NCBI GenBank assembly: GCA_002395085.1
Contig: DGVV01000081.1
Coordinates: 32,694-96,693 of the forward strand
Direction of reading: 5' to 3'
Source: Ruminococcus sp. UBA4275
Lineage (GTDB): Bacteria; Bacillota; Clostridia; Oscillospirales; Ruminococcaceae
DNA: 64,000 nt
Below the pieces are notes generated by a model. It was not told the origin of the DNA and did not search any database. It saw only the letters and a program-made list of their open reading frames with translations. Below, piece by piece: positions 25,917-34,565 of the stretch; the first letter of the stretch is position 1, and each line of letters starts with the position of its first letter. The position numbers and the translations under genes are program-made.

Positions 25917-26780
25917 ATGTTTGACAAGAAACTCACATTGGCAAACGGCGTTGAGATTCCGCAGCTTGCGCTTGGCACATGGCTGATCGACGATGCACCG
26001 GCAGCAGATGCCGTCAAGGCTGCGCTGCAAATGGGCTACCGTCACATCGACACCGCACAGGCGTATGGTAATGAACACGGTATCGGAGAAGGCGTGCGGA
26101 CAAGCGGCATCGCACGAAACGAAATCTTTGTGACATCCAAAGTGGCAGCAGAACATAAGGATTACAAAAGTGCTGCTGCCGGCATCGACGAGACGCTCCG
26201 GAAAATGGGAATGGATTATCTTGATATGATGATCATTCATTCGCCGCAGCCGTGGAAATTTGTGAATCAGTCCGATGACCGCTTTGTGGAGGGCAACCGC
26301 GAAGCATGGCGTGCGCTAGAAGACGCATACAAAGCAGGCAAACTCCGGGCAATCGGCGTATCCAATTTCTTGCAGAGCGATCTTGAAAGCCTCATGGAAA
26401 CCGCAGAAATCCAGCCGATGGTGAATCAGGTGCTTTGCCATATTTCCAATTCTCCGCTGGATCTGATTGATGACTGTACTGCAAAGGGCATTGTCATGGA
26501 GGCATATTCTCCGGTGGCACACGGCGAGGCAATGAAAAATCCCGAAATCGCAGAAATGGCTCAGAAATACGGCGTTTCCATTCCGCAGCTTTGCATTCGC
26601 TACGACATCCAGCTTGGGATGATTGTACTGCCGAAAACCGCCAATCCGGCGCATATGAAGACCAATGCAGATGTGGACTTCATCATCTCGGATGCAGATA
26701 TGCATACACTGAAAACCGTCAAGCACATCGAAAACTACGGTGATCACAGCTTTTTCCCTGTTTTCGGCGGAAAATTCTGA
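25917..26780 (+). CDS. aldo/keto reductase, 2,5-diketogluconate reductase type
   Basis: 287 residues, a second and distinct AKR. Tetrad: HIDTAQAYGNE (Asp, Tyr), FVTSKVAAEH (Lys), DMMIIHSPQPW (His). NADPH motif near residue 235 (GMIVLPKTANPAHM). It starts 12 bases after the first reductase behind AAGGAGG. Together with the following flavodoxin it makes a redox cassette under TetR control. Confidence 0.92.
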   Translation: MFDKKLTLANGVEIPQLALGTWLIDDAPAADAVKAALQMGYRHIDTAQAYGNEHGIGEGVRTSGIARNEIFVTSKVAAEHKDYKSAAAGIDETLRKMGMDYLDMMIIHSPQPWKFVNQSDDRFVEGNREAWRALEDAYKAGKLRAIGVSNFLQSDLESLMETAEIQPMVNQVLCHISNSPLDLIDDCTAKGIVMEAYSPVAHGEAMKNPEIAEMAQKYGVSIPQLCIRYDIQLGMIVLPKTANPAHMKTNADVDFIISDADMHTLKTVKHIENYGDHSFFPVFGGKF

Positions 26781-26806
26781 GTTCAATCAGAAACGGAGGA
26801 ATCATC

Positions 26807-27271
26807 ATGAGCAAAGCATTAGTTGCGTATTTTTCTGCAAGCGGCACTACCGCAAAAACTGCAAAGAAACTTGCAGAGGCTGCATCCGCAGACCTTTATG
26901 AGATCAAGCCGGCAATTCCATATACGCCTGCCGATCTCAACTGGCAGGATAGGCATTCAAGAAGCAGCGTGGAAATGAATGATCACAATTCCCGCCCTGC
27001 CCTTGCAGACACCAATCCTGATCTTTCTGCATACGATACCGTATACATCGGATTTCCGGTGTGGTGGTATATCGCCCCTACGATCATCAACAGCTATCTG
27101 GAAAGCGGCGATTTCTCCGGCAAGAAGATCATTCTGTTTGCAACATCCGGCGGAAGCGGATTCGGCAAAGCAGTTCAGAATCTCCAGCCCAGCGCGCCGG
27201 ACGCAGAAATCATCGAAGGCAAGGTCAATCCCGGTGCAGCCGATTTTGCTGCACTTGCCAGTATGGCATAA
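26807..27271 (+). CDS. flavodoxin
   Basis: 154-residue FMN-binding electron carrier. The phosphate loop SASGTTAKTAKKLAE is at residues 11-25, the isoalloxazine-stacking segment FPVWWYIAPTII is near 85, and FATSGGSGFGKAVQNL near 115. It lies 26 bases after the second aldo/keto reductase with a CGGAGG site and is the last gene of the TetR-controlled group. Confidence 0.92.
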   Translation: MSKALVAYFSASGTTAKTAKKLAEAASADLYEIKPAIPYTPADLNWQDRHSRSSVEMNDHNSRPALADTNPDLSAYDTVYIGFPVWWYIAPTIINSYLESGDFSGKKIILFATSGGSGFGKAVQNLQPSAPDAEIIEGKVNPGAADFAALASMA

Positions 27272-27340
27272 GACGGGAGATACTTACCATATCGCTTCGT
27301 TCATCAGGACCATTGTTTATACCGTTATATAACCGCATAG

Positions 27341-27372
27341 CAGGACAGGAAGTCTCACAGCTCCCTGTCCTG
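27341..27372 (+). terminator. candidate terminator after the flavodoxin gene
   Basis: Inverted repeat CAGGACAGG / CCTGTCCTG with a 14-base loop but without a good T run, so it may be weak. The 295-base gap otherwise holds only the MATE promoter. Confidence 0.45.
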
Positions 27373-27482
27373 TGCTGTATCAGAAAGTCCGCGCAGTCTT
27401 CCCGTTCTACACAACATTTCCGCCAAACTTTGTGCAAGCCTACAAAATTCGGTGATTTGCTCTTTCAGCGCTGTTTTGGTGC

Positions 27483-27511
27483 TTGTGCGATCGGAAAATA
27501 TGCTGTATAAT
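27483..27511 (+). promoter_or_regulatory. promoter of the MATE-acyP unit
   Basis: TTGTGC (27483-27488), 17-base spacer, TATAAT (27506-27511). Confidence 0.6.
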
Positions 27512-27566
27512 AGTTCATGTTCTGCCGTAATCCGGCAAAACAGAACACAGAAAAGAGGTCTTTTTC

Positions 27567-28964
27567 TTGCGTACAGATCAGCGCAGGGTCAATATGCTCA
27601 GCGGTTCTCTCTGGGATAAGATTCTGCTTTATGCACTCCCGCTTGCTGCAACCGGCATCTTACAGCAGCTTTTCAATGCCGCTGACATCGCGGTTGTCGG
27701 CAGATTTACCGGTGAACTTGGTGAAGCTGCAATGGCTGCTGTCGGTGCGAACAGCCCGATCATCGGATTGATTGTCAATGCGTTCATCGGTGTCTCACTC
27801 GGTACAAATGTTGTCATTGCAAAAGCAGTCGGCGCGGATGACAAACCAGCCATCAGCAAAACCGTTCACACGTCCATTGTGATTGCCTGCATCATCGGCG
27901 TATTTCTGACGTGCATCGGAGAATTATTTGCTGTTCAGATTCTTTCCTCGCAAAATGTTCCCGCTGAGGTGCTTCCGATGGCAGTGCTGTATTTCCGTGT
28001 TTACATGGCAGGTGTACCGGTTGTGCTGCTGTATAATTTCGTTTCCGCGATTTTCCGCGGCATCGGCAATACACGCACGCCGCTCATTGCACTGACCGTT
28101 TCCGGTGTACTGAATGTGATTCTGAACCTGCTGTTCGTTATTGTTCTGCACATGACTGTCAGCGGTGTTGCGCTTGCAACTGTCATTTCCAACGGTGTCA
28201 GTTCAGCATTGCTGCTGCGGACACTCTCGAAAAGTCGAGGCGCAGAACGCATCCGTCTCTCAGCGATGCGCATTGACCGAAAAACACTCATCCGCATTCT
28301 GCGCATCGGCGTACCGGCAGGCATACAGGCGGCAGTTTTCTCCTTCGCCAACATCATCATTCAGAGCGCCATCAACAGCCTCGGAAAAATCGTCATGGCA
28401 GCATCCAGTGCGGCGTTCAATATTGAGATTTTTGCGTATGATGTCCTCAACAGCTTCAGTCAGGCGTGTACAACATTTGTCGGTCAGAATTACGGTGCAG
28501 GACAAATCCGCCGCTGCAAACGCGCCTTCCTCCTGAGCTGGCTGGAAGGTGCAGCCGCAACCGCATCCGCGATTGCACTGATTCTGCTGTTCGGCAGACA
28601 GATTCTTTCCGTTTTCAATCCGAATCCGGAAGTCATCGAAATCGGTTATCTGCGACTGATTATCATATTCATGTCATATTTCTTCACACTGTCCTATGAG
28701 GTCATGTCCGGTTATCTGCGCGGATTTGGCATCTCTGCCTCACCTGCTGCACTGACAGTCATCGGCATCTGCGGCATCCGCATTACATGGATTATGTACT
28801 TCTTCCCGCAAGATCCGACCTTCCGGCGCATTCTGACTGCATATCCGATCAGCTTGTCAGTAACGGCATTGCTGATTGGCTGTGCATTGCTGATTGCACA
28901 CCCTGCGGCGCGGGAAAAACGTCTCACAGAAAGCGAACCGGAAAAGGAGAACGCGAATGGATAA
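27567..28964 (+). CDS. MATE-family multidrug efflux transporter
   Basis: 465 residues with 12 hydrophobic helices in two related halves; exports organic cations or drugs using an ion gradient. The opening SLWDKILLYALPLAATGILQ and FNAADIAVVGRFTG, with the typical AFIGVSLGTNVVIAKAVGA, identify the family. It starts with TTG after AAAGAGG at 8-base spacing; no ATG fits better. Acylphosphatase overlaps its last eight bases. Confidence 0.93.
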   Translation: MRTDQRRVNMLSGSLWDKILLYALPLAATGILQQLFNAADIAVVGRFTGELGEAAMAAVGANSPIIGLIVNAFIGVSLGTNVVIAKAVGADDKPAISKTVHTSIVIACIIGVFLTCIGELFAVQILSSQNVPAEVLPMAVLYFRVYMAGVPVVLLYNFVSAIFRGIGNTRTPLIALTVSGVLNVILNLLFVIVLHMTVSGVALATVISNGVSSALLLRTLSKSRGAERIRLSAMRIDRKTLIRILRIGVPAGIQAAVFSFANIIIQSAINSLGKIVMAASSAAFNIEIFAYDVLNSFSQACTTFVGQNYGAGQIRRCKRAFLLSWLEGAAATASAIALILLFGRQILSVFNPNPEVIEIGYLRLIIIFMSYFFTLSYEVMSGYLRGFGISASPAALTVIGICGIRITWIMYFFPQDPTFRRILTAYPISLSVTALLIGCALLIAHPAAREKRLTESEPEKENANG

Positions 28965-29226
28965 GATTCGTAAACACATCATTTTTGAAGGCTATGTGCA
29001 AGGTGTCGGATTCCGGTATAAGGCGTATCATACCGCAAGAATGTACGGTATTTCCGGCTGGGTCAGAAACCGCAGCGACGGAACGGTTGAAATGGAAGCG
29101 GAAGGAACACCGCACGACATTGAAGACCTGATTCTTGCACTGGAGAAGCATACATGGGGGCAGATTGACAACATCCGCTCTGAAAAAATCCCCCTGCACA
29201 ATGATTATTCGTTCGAGATCCGCTGA
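28957..29226 (+). CDS. acyP: acylphosphatase
   Basis: 89-residue cytoplasmic enzyme hydrolysing carboxyl-phosphate bonds. The phosphate-binding loop VQGVGFRYKAY carries the catalytic Arg, and the catalytic Asn lies in GWVRNRSDGTVE. The start at 28957 follows AAAAGGAGA and overlaps the MATE gene by eight bases; an upstream ATG inside the MATE gene lacks support. Confidence 0.95.
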   Translation: MDKIRKHIIFEGYVQGVGFRYKAYHTARMYGISGWVRNRSDGTVEMEAEGTPHDIEDLILALEKHTWGQIDNIRSEKIPLHNDYSFEIR

Positions 29227-29235
29227 CCCGAATGG

Positions 29236-29272
29236 CAAGCCCCCGAAGCATCTCATTTGCTTCGGGGGCTTG
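29236..29272. terminator. bidirectional terminator between acyP and thiD
   Basis: 15-bp stem CAAGCCCCCGAAGCA / TGCTTCGGGGGCTTG lying between two convergent genes. Confidence 0.85.
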
Positions 29273-29295
29273 TCTGTTGATTCATTCGTCATGGC

Positions 29296-30102
29296 TCACG
29301 GTTTTTCCGCGGCAAATTCTCCCGTGACTGCAAACGCATGATTCATCGGGCCGCTGCCTTTGCCGAGATCCAGCATGGCACGAAGCGCACCGGAAATATA
29401 CCGTTTTGCGCGCTCTACCGCTTCTGCTATATCATAACCTTTGGCGAGATTGGACGCAATCGCACTGGAAAGCGTACAGCCTGTGCCATGTGTATTCGGG
29501 TTGTCGATGCGTTCGCCGTAAAACCACCGCATTCCTTCCGCAGTACAAAGCAGATCATTCGCGTCATTCAGTTGATGTCCGCCTTTCAGCAATACCGCAC
29601 AGTGATACCGCAGTGCAATCTCCTGCGCAGCCGTCTCCATATCAGCAGCGCTGTGAATGTCCATACCGGTCAGAACCTCCGCCTCCGGAATATTCGGCGT
29701 GACGATCTCTGCCAGCGGGATCAGAGAACCCGTCAGCGCTGCAACTGCGTCATCCGCAATCAGTTTTGCACCGCTTGTCGCGACCATGACCGGATCCAGC
29801 ACAATATGTTTCGCATGATACTGCCGCAGTTTTTCTGCAATCATCTCAATCAGCGGCACTGAAGAAACCATGCCGATTTTCACAGCATCCGGTGCAATAT
29901 CAGTAAATACCGCATCAAGTTGCTGCCCAAGAAATGCAGGCGGTACATCCAGAATTCCGCTGACGCCGGTTGTATTCTGCGCTGTCAGTGAAGTGATGGC
30001 ACAGGTCGCAAATACACCGTTCGCTGTCATTGTTTTGATGTCTGCCTGAATACCGGCTCCTCCGCCGGAATCGCTGCCCGCGATCGTAAGTGCTGTTTTC
30101 AT
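29296..30102 (-). CDS. thiD: hydroxymethylpyrimidine/phosphomethylpyrimidine kinase
   Basis: 268-residue ribokinase-fold enzyme that phosphorylates HMP and HMP-P for thiamine synthesis. Motifs: GSDSGGGAGIQADIKT at the N-terminus, LLKGGHQLNDAND in the middle and the anion-hole NTHGTGCTLSSAIA near residue 210. It overlaps the upstream HAD gene by four bases on the same strand, suggesting that the phosphatase works in pyrimidine or pyridoxal phosphate turnover. No TPP riboswitch is seen. Confidence 0.95.
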   Translation of the reverse strand: MKTALTIAGSDSGGGAGIQADIKTMTANGVFATCAITSLTAQNTTGVSGILDVPPAFLGQQLDAVFTDIAPDAVKIGMVSSVPLIEMIAEKLRQYHAKHIVLDPVMVATSGAKLIADDAVAALTGSLIPLAEIVTPNIPEAEVLTGMDIHSAADMETAAQEIALRYHCAVLLKGGHQLNDANDLLCTAEGMRWFYGERIDNPNTHGTGCTLSSAIASNLAKGYDIAEAVERAKRYISGALRAMLDLGKGSGPMNHAFAVTGEFAAEKP

Positions 30103-30791
30103 GATTTCTCTCCCTGTTTATTGGATTGTATCCCTCCGGCAAACTGCCGGAATTCCGCATAGTCAGTCAGGTCATGCAGATAAAATGTGCATTCCTTCCG
30201 CAGCGCGTAATGATCCGGAAAGGATGCAAGATCATACACCCCGACGGTCACAAAACCTGCGCGGTTTGCTGTTCGGACAGCATATAGCGCATCCTCAAAT
30301 ACAAAAGTCTGCGCAGGATTTGTTCCAAGATATTCCGCAGCCCGCAAATAGACATCCGGATTCTGCTTACCCGTTCCCACATCGGCACAGGTCACAATTT
30401 TCGTGATGTAACGCATCAGATGCAGACGTTCCAGCGCGGCAGCAATCAGCACATCATCGCCGGAGGAGGCTATTGCAATCGGGATTCCCTCAGCATTCAG
30501 AGCAGCAAGGAAATCTGCTGCACCGGGCTTTGCGGGAATCTCATGCGTATAAGCAGTGCGGATGACGCCAAGCACGCCTTCCCTGATTTCAGCAGGCGTT
30601 TGTGCAAGCGAAAAATGATCGTGCAGATACAGAGTTGCTTCATCAAAACTCATTTCTGTAAGTTCCCGCGCGAGGTCATCACGGCACGGCACCCCAACGG
30701 AACGCAGCCATCGGCAGCCGGCTGTTTCCCAGACCGGCATAGAGTCGAGCAGCGTGCCGTCCACATCAAAAATTACGCTGATACGTTTCAA
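30099..30791 (-). CDS. HAD-family phosphatase (phosphoglucomutase-like)
   Basis: 230 residues with the HAD motifs: DVDGTLLDSM (nucleophile Asp), IAIASSGDD (motif II), and VFEDALYAV (motif IV), with a helical cap between residues 15 and 85. Substrate not predictable from sequence; being coupled to thiD it may act on a vitamin intermediate. It starts with TTG at 30791 after a GGGGTGT site. Confidence 0.85.
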   Translation of the reverse strand: MKRISVIFDVDGTLLDSMPVWETAGCRWLRSVGVPCRDDLARELTEMSFDEATLYLHDHFSLAQTPAEIREGVLGVIRTAYTHEIPAKPGAADFLAALNAEGIPIAIASSGDDVLIAAALERLHLMRYITKIVTCADVGTGKQNPDVYLRAAEYLGTNPAQTFVFEDALYAVRTANRAGFVTVGVYDLASFPDHYALRKECTFYLHDLTDYAEFRQFAGGIQSNKQGEKS

Positions 30792-30952
30792 TTATCACAC
30801 CCCAAATGCACATTTCCCTCAGATCTGCTGACTGACCGCAATTCTGCTTTCTTATTATATCACGTTCCGCGGCGTTCGTCAATCCTCACCGGAGATTTCC
30901 CTTCCGGAAACCGCTGACACCGATGAACAGAAGCGAATGACAATGCCGTAAC

Positions 30953-30991
30953 GAAAAGCAGCGACACAGAGTCCGCACTCTGCGCCGCTGT
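30953..30991 (-). terminator. terminator of the CotH-dockerin gene
   Basis: Minus-strand hairpin with CAGCGGCGCAGAGTG and CTCTGTGTCGCTG arms followed by CTTTTCG, 12 bases after the stop. The gap to the HAD gene holds nothing else recognisable. Confidence 0.75.
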
Positions 30992-31002
30992 TTTTTCGTT
31001 CA

Positions 31003-33738
31003 TCAGTTCAGACAAATCATTGAGAAATCAGAGATGCGGTAAGTACCCGTCCCTTTATCAAGACCGATCAGGAACTTGACATTTTCATCCGACTGCGTCA
31101 TCGTCACAGTATCGGTGATCGTCTGTTCATTCGGCGTGAATGTATGATCCTGATAGTAGTAGCTCTTGTACTCCCCTGTTCCCTGCTGGAACATCGCGTA
31201 GGTGTTGATATTCTGGCTGGTGCTGATCTTATAGGTCATGCGGTAGGTTTTGCCTGCCTGAAGCGAAACCGTACTGCTGCTGACCTGCGCATACTGTCCG
31301 GTGCGTGTCACATTGACTGTGATACTGCCATCATCGTTATATGTGATCGAGCCGGCGCCGTCGTTCATCCAGATGCTCCAGCCAAACTGGTCGATCATAT
31401 TCGGATCATCCTGCCATCCATCCTGAATGCCGTACAGGAGATTCAGATGATGCAGCGCATATTTTCCGCGGTTATTGTAGAAATTGCGAAGGATCTTGAC
31501 ATTACTGTCAAAATTCGCACCGATATTGAATCTGCGGTAGGTCGCATTCGTTGCGTCCTTGACGGCTGCTGCAAAGCTGTCAATCTTCGCTGAGACTGCT
31601 GCTGCATCAAAGTTTTCCTTTGCAACCGTCTGATACCGCTTGAAAAACTGATCCTTGAAATCGGCATTCTGCATCAGCTTGAAGAACAGCGAACCCATGC
31701 TTGTGATCTTGCCGGAACGATCCATATCCTTGAAATAATCGCGGCGCGGCGCACACTGACCGTCATAGCCGGAAGAATACTCCGTATCAAACAGCAGGAA
31801 ACGCCATTTACCGTCCGCATAGAGATTGGAAGCGTCAGTCTCATCTGCGCGCCAGATCATCCAGTTATTGTTGTTCAGCATACAATCCCAGTTGACAATA
31901 TAGCTTTCAAACGCAACAAAATCCATCAGCCCCTGCACATCAATCGTATCGCACACGCGCTGATAATTCGCAGCATTGCCCATATCTGCGGACATTGCCC
32001 AATCCCAGAACTGCCTGAAACTCTGATACGTAGTTTCCAGACCGGAATACTCCTTGCCGTTTTTCACCGTCGTAATCTGATCTGCATCAACATGATAATG
32101 CGACTCGATGTAATTCTCATCGAGTTTTTCCTGCATGGAATATGCACCCCAGAATTCGCCGTCCAGAAATACAATGTAATCTTGTTTTGCCTGTTTGCCC
32201 AGCGTCAGACCCTCTGCCAGCGATTGATTCAGGTCATCGCGGAAGCGGCAGTTATCATAGCCGTTGCCGCCGTTGCGAATGGTGACTTTTTTGTATTCCT
32301 TGATTTTTGCGCCGTCCACATCCCTTGCAGCACCTTCAAAGAAATCGTGCTGCATCTTATTTGAGCCATATTCGCGGCGCGCATAGAAAGTCATGCTTTT
32401 CTGCGGGAATGCAGTCGTCCAGTTGCCGGAAATGCGCACACCGACATCTTCTGTAAATTTCAGCTTTCCGCCTTCAAAAACCTGAATAGTGCAGGGGCGC
32501 TCCCATTCCTTGCCTTCCATATTGTAATTCGTCGGATTCTCGCAGCTTCCGACGTCGAGATTCGGATCAAATGCGCCGCTGTTTTTCCAGCGGTCATACT
32601 GATTGCCGATCATGTAAATGCCGGTTTCCTTGTCAAAGAAATTGCTGCTGTCCGTGGAGACCGACAGGACTTTCATATCCTTATAGTAAGATGCGGTCTT
32701 CCCGACAAAATAACTGTTCGTTGCAACAGAACTGAATTCGCCGCTGCTGTCTTTACAGACCGCACGCACAATCATGCCCTTATCCACGGCATAATCCGGC
32801 GGCGTATAACCGCGCAGCGAAATCTCACGCACAGATGCGAGTTGATTCTGGTCATTTGTATTATCGCGGATGCTGATGCTTCCCTGATACTGTTTTGTCG
32901 TATTCGAGGTACGCGGATCAGAACCGTCAAGGGTATACAATACCGTACTGCCGTTTGTACCGGTCAGCGTGAGATCAAATGCAGCATCATAGAAGCCGCC
33001 CTCAACCGAAAAGACCGGTTTTTCCACGCGGTAAACCGGATCTGCGGTATCATTCGATGCACCGGGAGTCGGTTGCAGCAGCGCAAAGCTGTCCCCGATT
33101 CTGCCGTATGTGACATCCGAATCCAGCTCCGGCAGCGTAACCTGATCAAGATTTGTGCCGTCTGCGGCGGTCAGATAAATTGTCTCGCCGGCAGCGCTGA
33201 TCTTGAATGCGGCGTGCAGTTCGTCTGTTGTCACATCCCTGTCATCACAGAAAATAATAAGATACCCGCCTGCCTTCAGCGTTGTTCCAGCGGGAAATGT
33301 AAACTTATAACGGTTCTTGTCGCCGTCAGAAAGTCCGACTCCGCTCAAATCACACGCAGTATCTCCTGCATTATAGAGTTCAATCCAGTCCGGCGTAGTG
33401 CCGTCTTTTGCCTTGAGCGAGGCCTTGTTCGTTGAGCAGACCTCATTGATTCGCAGCCCCGATGCACCCGTGCTGCCGGCAAGCAGCCTTTGCTTAAGCA
33501 GTGTAAGATCCTTCGCATTGACTGTGCCGTCACCGTCCAGATCGGCATTTGCAGCAAGATCCGTCTTTGCAAGCAGAAAGCCAAGCAGTGCGCGGGCATC
33601 TGCGGCATTGACCGTACCGTTTTCATCCACATCGCCAAGCAGCGCTGCGGAAGCACGTTCCGGCATAGACAGCGGCGCACCGACAGCCGATGCCGTCATG
33701 CCGAAAGCACACAAGCCTGCAATCAGTTTACTTTTCAT
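31003..33738 (-). CDS. secreted CotH-kinase protein with N-terminal dockerin and lamin-tail domain
   Basis: 911 residues. Signal peptide (LIAGLCAFGMTASAVG), then a dockerin placed at the N-terminus (DVDENGTVNAADA and DLDGDGTVNAKDL, residues 34-90). A lamin-tail domain (about 94-215, with RINEVCSTNKASLK and PDWIELYNAG) and a chitobiase-like beta domain (VLYTLDGSDPRTSN, about 235-340) follow. A CotH kinase domain (about 350-730) shows GVRISGNWTTAFPQKS, GEFWGAYSMQEKLDENY and WRFLLFDTEYSSG. A C-terminal carbohydrate-binding-like sandwich begins near 770. CotH proteins are atypical secreted protein kinases in spore formers; dockerin-bearing forms in ruminococci are presumed cellulosomal. Confidence 0.9.
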   Translation of the reverse strand: MKSKLIAGLCAFGMTASAVGAPLSMPERASAALLGDVDENGTVNAADARALLGFLLAKTDLAANADLDGDGTVNAKDLTLLKQRLLAGSTGASGLRINEVCSTNKASLKAKDGTTPDWIELYNAGDTACDLSGVGLSDGDKNRYKFTFPAGTTLKAGGYLIIFCDDRDVTTDELHAAFKISAAGETIYLTAADGTNLDQVTLPELDSDVTYGRIGDSFALLQPTPGASNDTADPVYRVEKPVFSVEGGFYDAAFDLTLTGTNGSTVLYTLDGSDPRTSNTTKQYQGSISIRDNTNDQNQLASVREISLRGYTPPDYAVDKGMIVRAVCKDSSGEFSSVATNSYFVGKTASYYKDMKVLSVSTDSSNFFDKETGIYMIGNQYDRWKNSGAFDPNLDVGSCENPTNYNMEGKEWERPCTIQVFEGGKLKFTEDVGVRISGNWTTAFPQKSMTFYARREYGSNKMQHDFFEGAARDVDGAKIKEYKKVTIRNGGNGYDNCRFRDDLNQSLAEGLTLGKQAKQDYIVFLDGEFWGAYSMQEKLDENYIESHYHVDADQITTVKNGKEYSGLETTYQSFRQFWDWAMSADMGNAANYQRVCDTIDVQGLMDFVAFESYIVNWDCMLNNNNWMIWRADETDASNLYADGKWRFLLFDTEYSSGYDGQCAPRRDYFKDMDRSGKITSMGSLFFKLMQNADFKDQFFKRYQTVAKENFDAAAVSAKIDSFAAAVKDATNATYRRFNIGANFDSNVKILRNFYNNRGKYALHHLNLLYGIQDGWQDDPNMIDQFGWSIWMNDGAGSITYNDDGSITVNVTRTGQYAQVSSSTVSLQAGKTYRMTYKISTSQNINTYAMFQQGTGEYKSYYYQDHTFTPNEQTITDTVTMTQSDENVKFLIGLDKGTGTYRISDFSMICLN

Positions 33739-33795
33739 TGCATAATCCTCCCAAAAAAAATCAATAGAAACGCGAACGGATTCATATATATTTTT

Positions 33796-33825
33796 ATTAT
33801 ATCATCTTTGCAGAACGCCGCACAA
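33796..33825 (-). promoter_or_regulatory. promoter of the CotH gene
   Basis: Minus-strand TTGTGC (33825-33820), 18-base spacer, TATAAT (33801-33796), about 58 bases before the start codon. Confidence 0.6.
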
Positions 33826-33949
33826 TGCACGATCATACAGAATCTATGATCTTTTGTGCAAATATCAGCACGAGAACTGTCCATTCTGCAAAAAGAAGCA
33901 CCTGCTCTCCGCAGATGCTTCCATTGATTATGCATGCGAGGACTGTTCG

Positions 33950-34359
33950 TTCTCATCGCCGGCGATTCTGCCGTTTCCAGCCGCAGTGCCGCCATTTCCT
34001 TTTCTTTCATCGCGGAGATCGTCTTGCCGCAGACAGCAATCTCGCCTTCATAGATTGTATCCAGTCCGCCGATTAAATACAGCAATGTAGATTTACCGCT
34101 GCCGGATGCACCCATCAGCGAGACAAGAAACAGCATATTCTGTGAAGGGTCTGCCGGATCAGTCTGCACCTGTACAGGAATTGGCTGTACACAGTCACCG
34201 ATTTCATTTGTCAGATTGCCCCATACAGCAATCAGTTCCTGCATGGATGCGGCAGCATTGACAGAACCGATCAGATCATCCAGAATTCGGGTATCCGCTG
34301 TAGCCGCACAGCAAGCACAGCGCCGCCGCAATCGCAGAGAACCGGAGTTTCCTTAACAT
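33950..34359 (-). pseudogene. chimeric remnant: signal peptide joined to an ABC-ATPase fragment
   Basis: On the minus strand an ATG at 34359, after GGAGG, opens MLRKLRFSAIAAALCLLCG, a signal peptide or lipobox, but stops at 34276. One base out of phase the frame continues through a non-homologous 55-residue stretch (ILDDLIGSVNAAASMQEL and on). It then enters the start of a MacB/LolD-type ATPase: LMGASGSGKSTLLYLIGGLD with the Walker A, and GEIAVCGKTISAM. After about 45 residues of ATPase the homology ends; no signature motif or Walker B is present. A frameshifted secreted-protein gene joined by deletion to an ATPase gene explains this best. Confidence 0.6.
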
Positions 34360-34495
34360 GAATATACCTCCATTTTACAATTTCCGGAATCTGAAGATCA
34401 ACAAAAAGAGGTTCAGATTCAATTCAAAATATTTGTTATAACGATATTGCTAATAAATTATTTTAGCATATCTGCGGTAATTTGTCAACGCAGAC

Positions 34496-34524
34496 TTGCA
34501 CAAGCAGTCATTTTGTGTTATACT
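34496..34524 (+). promoter_or_regulatory. promoter of the DUF1848-macrodomain operon
   Basis: TTGCAC (34496-34501), 17-base spacer, TATACT (34519-34524), about 40 bases before the DUF1848 start. Confidence 0.65.
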
Positions 34525-34565
34525 GTATGCAGGAAACTTGTTACTCTGCAAAAGGAGGTGCGGCT

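Noticed and set aside
24906..26240. 444-codon minus-strand frame opposite the aldo/keto reductases
   Set aside because: Shadow of two clear reductase genes; composition dominated by Cys, Phe and His.
29296..30102. Possible TPP riboswitch linked to thiD
   Set aside because: No CTGAGA...ACCTGA thi-box signature upstream of the HAD-thiD pair.
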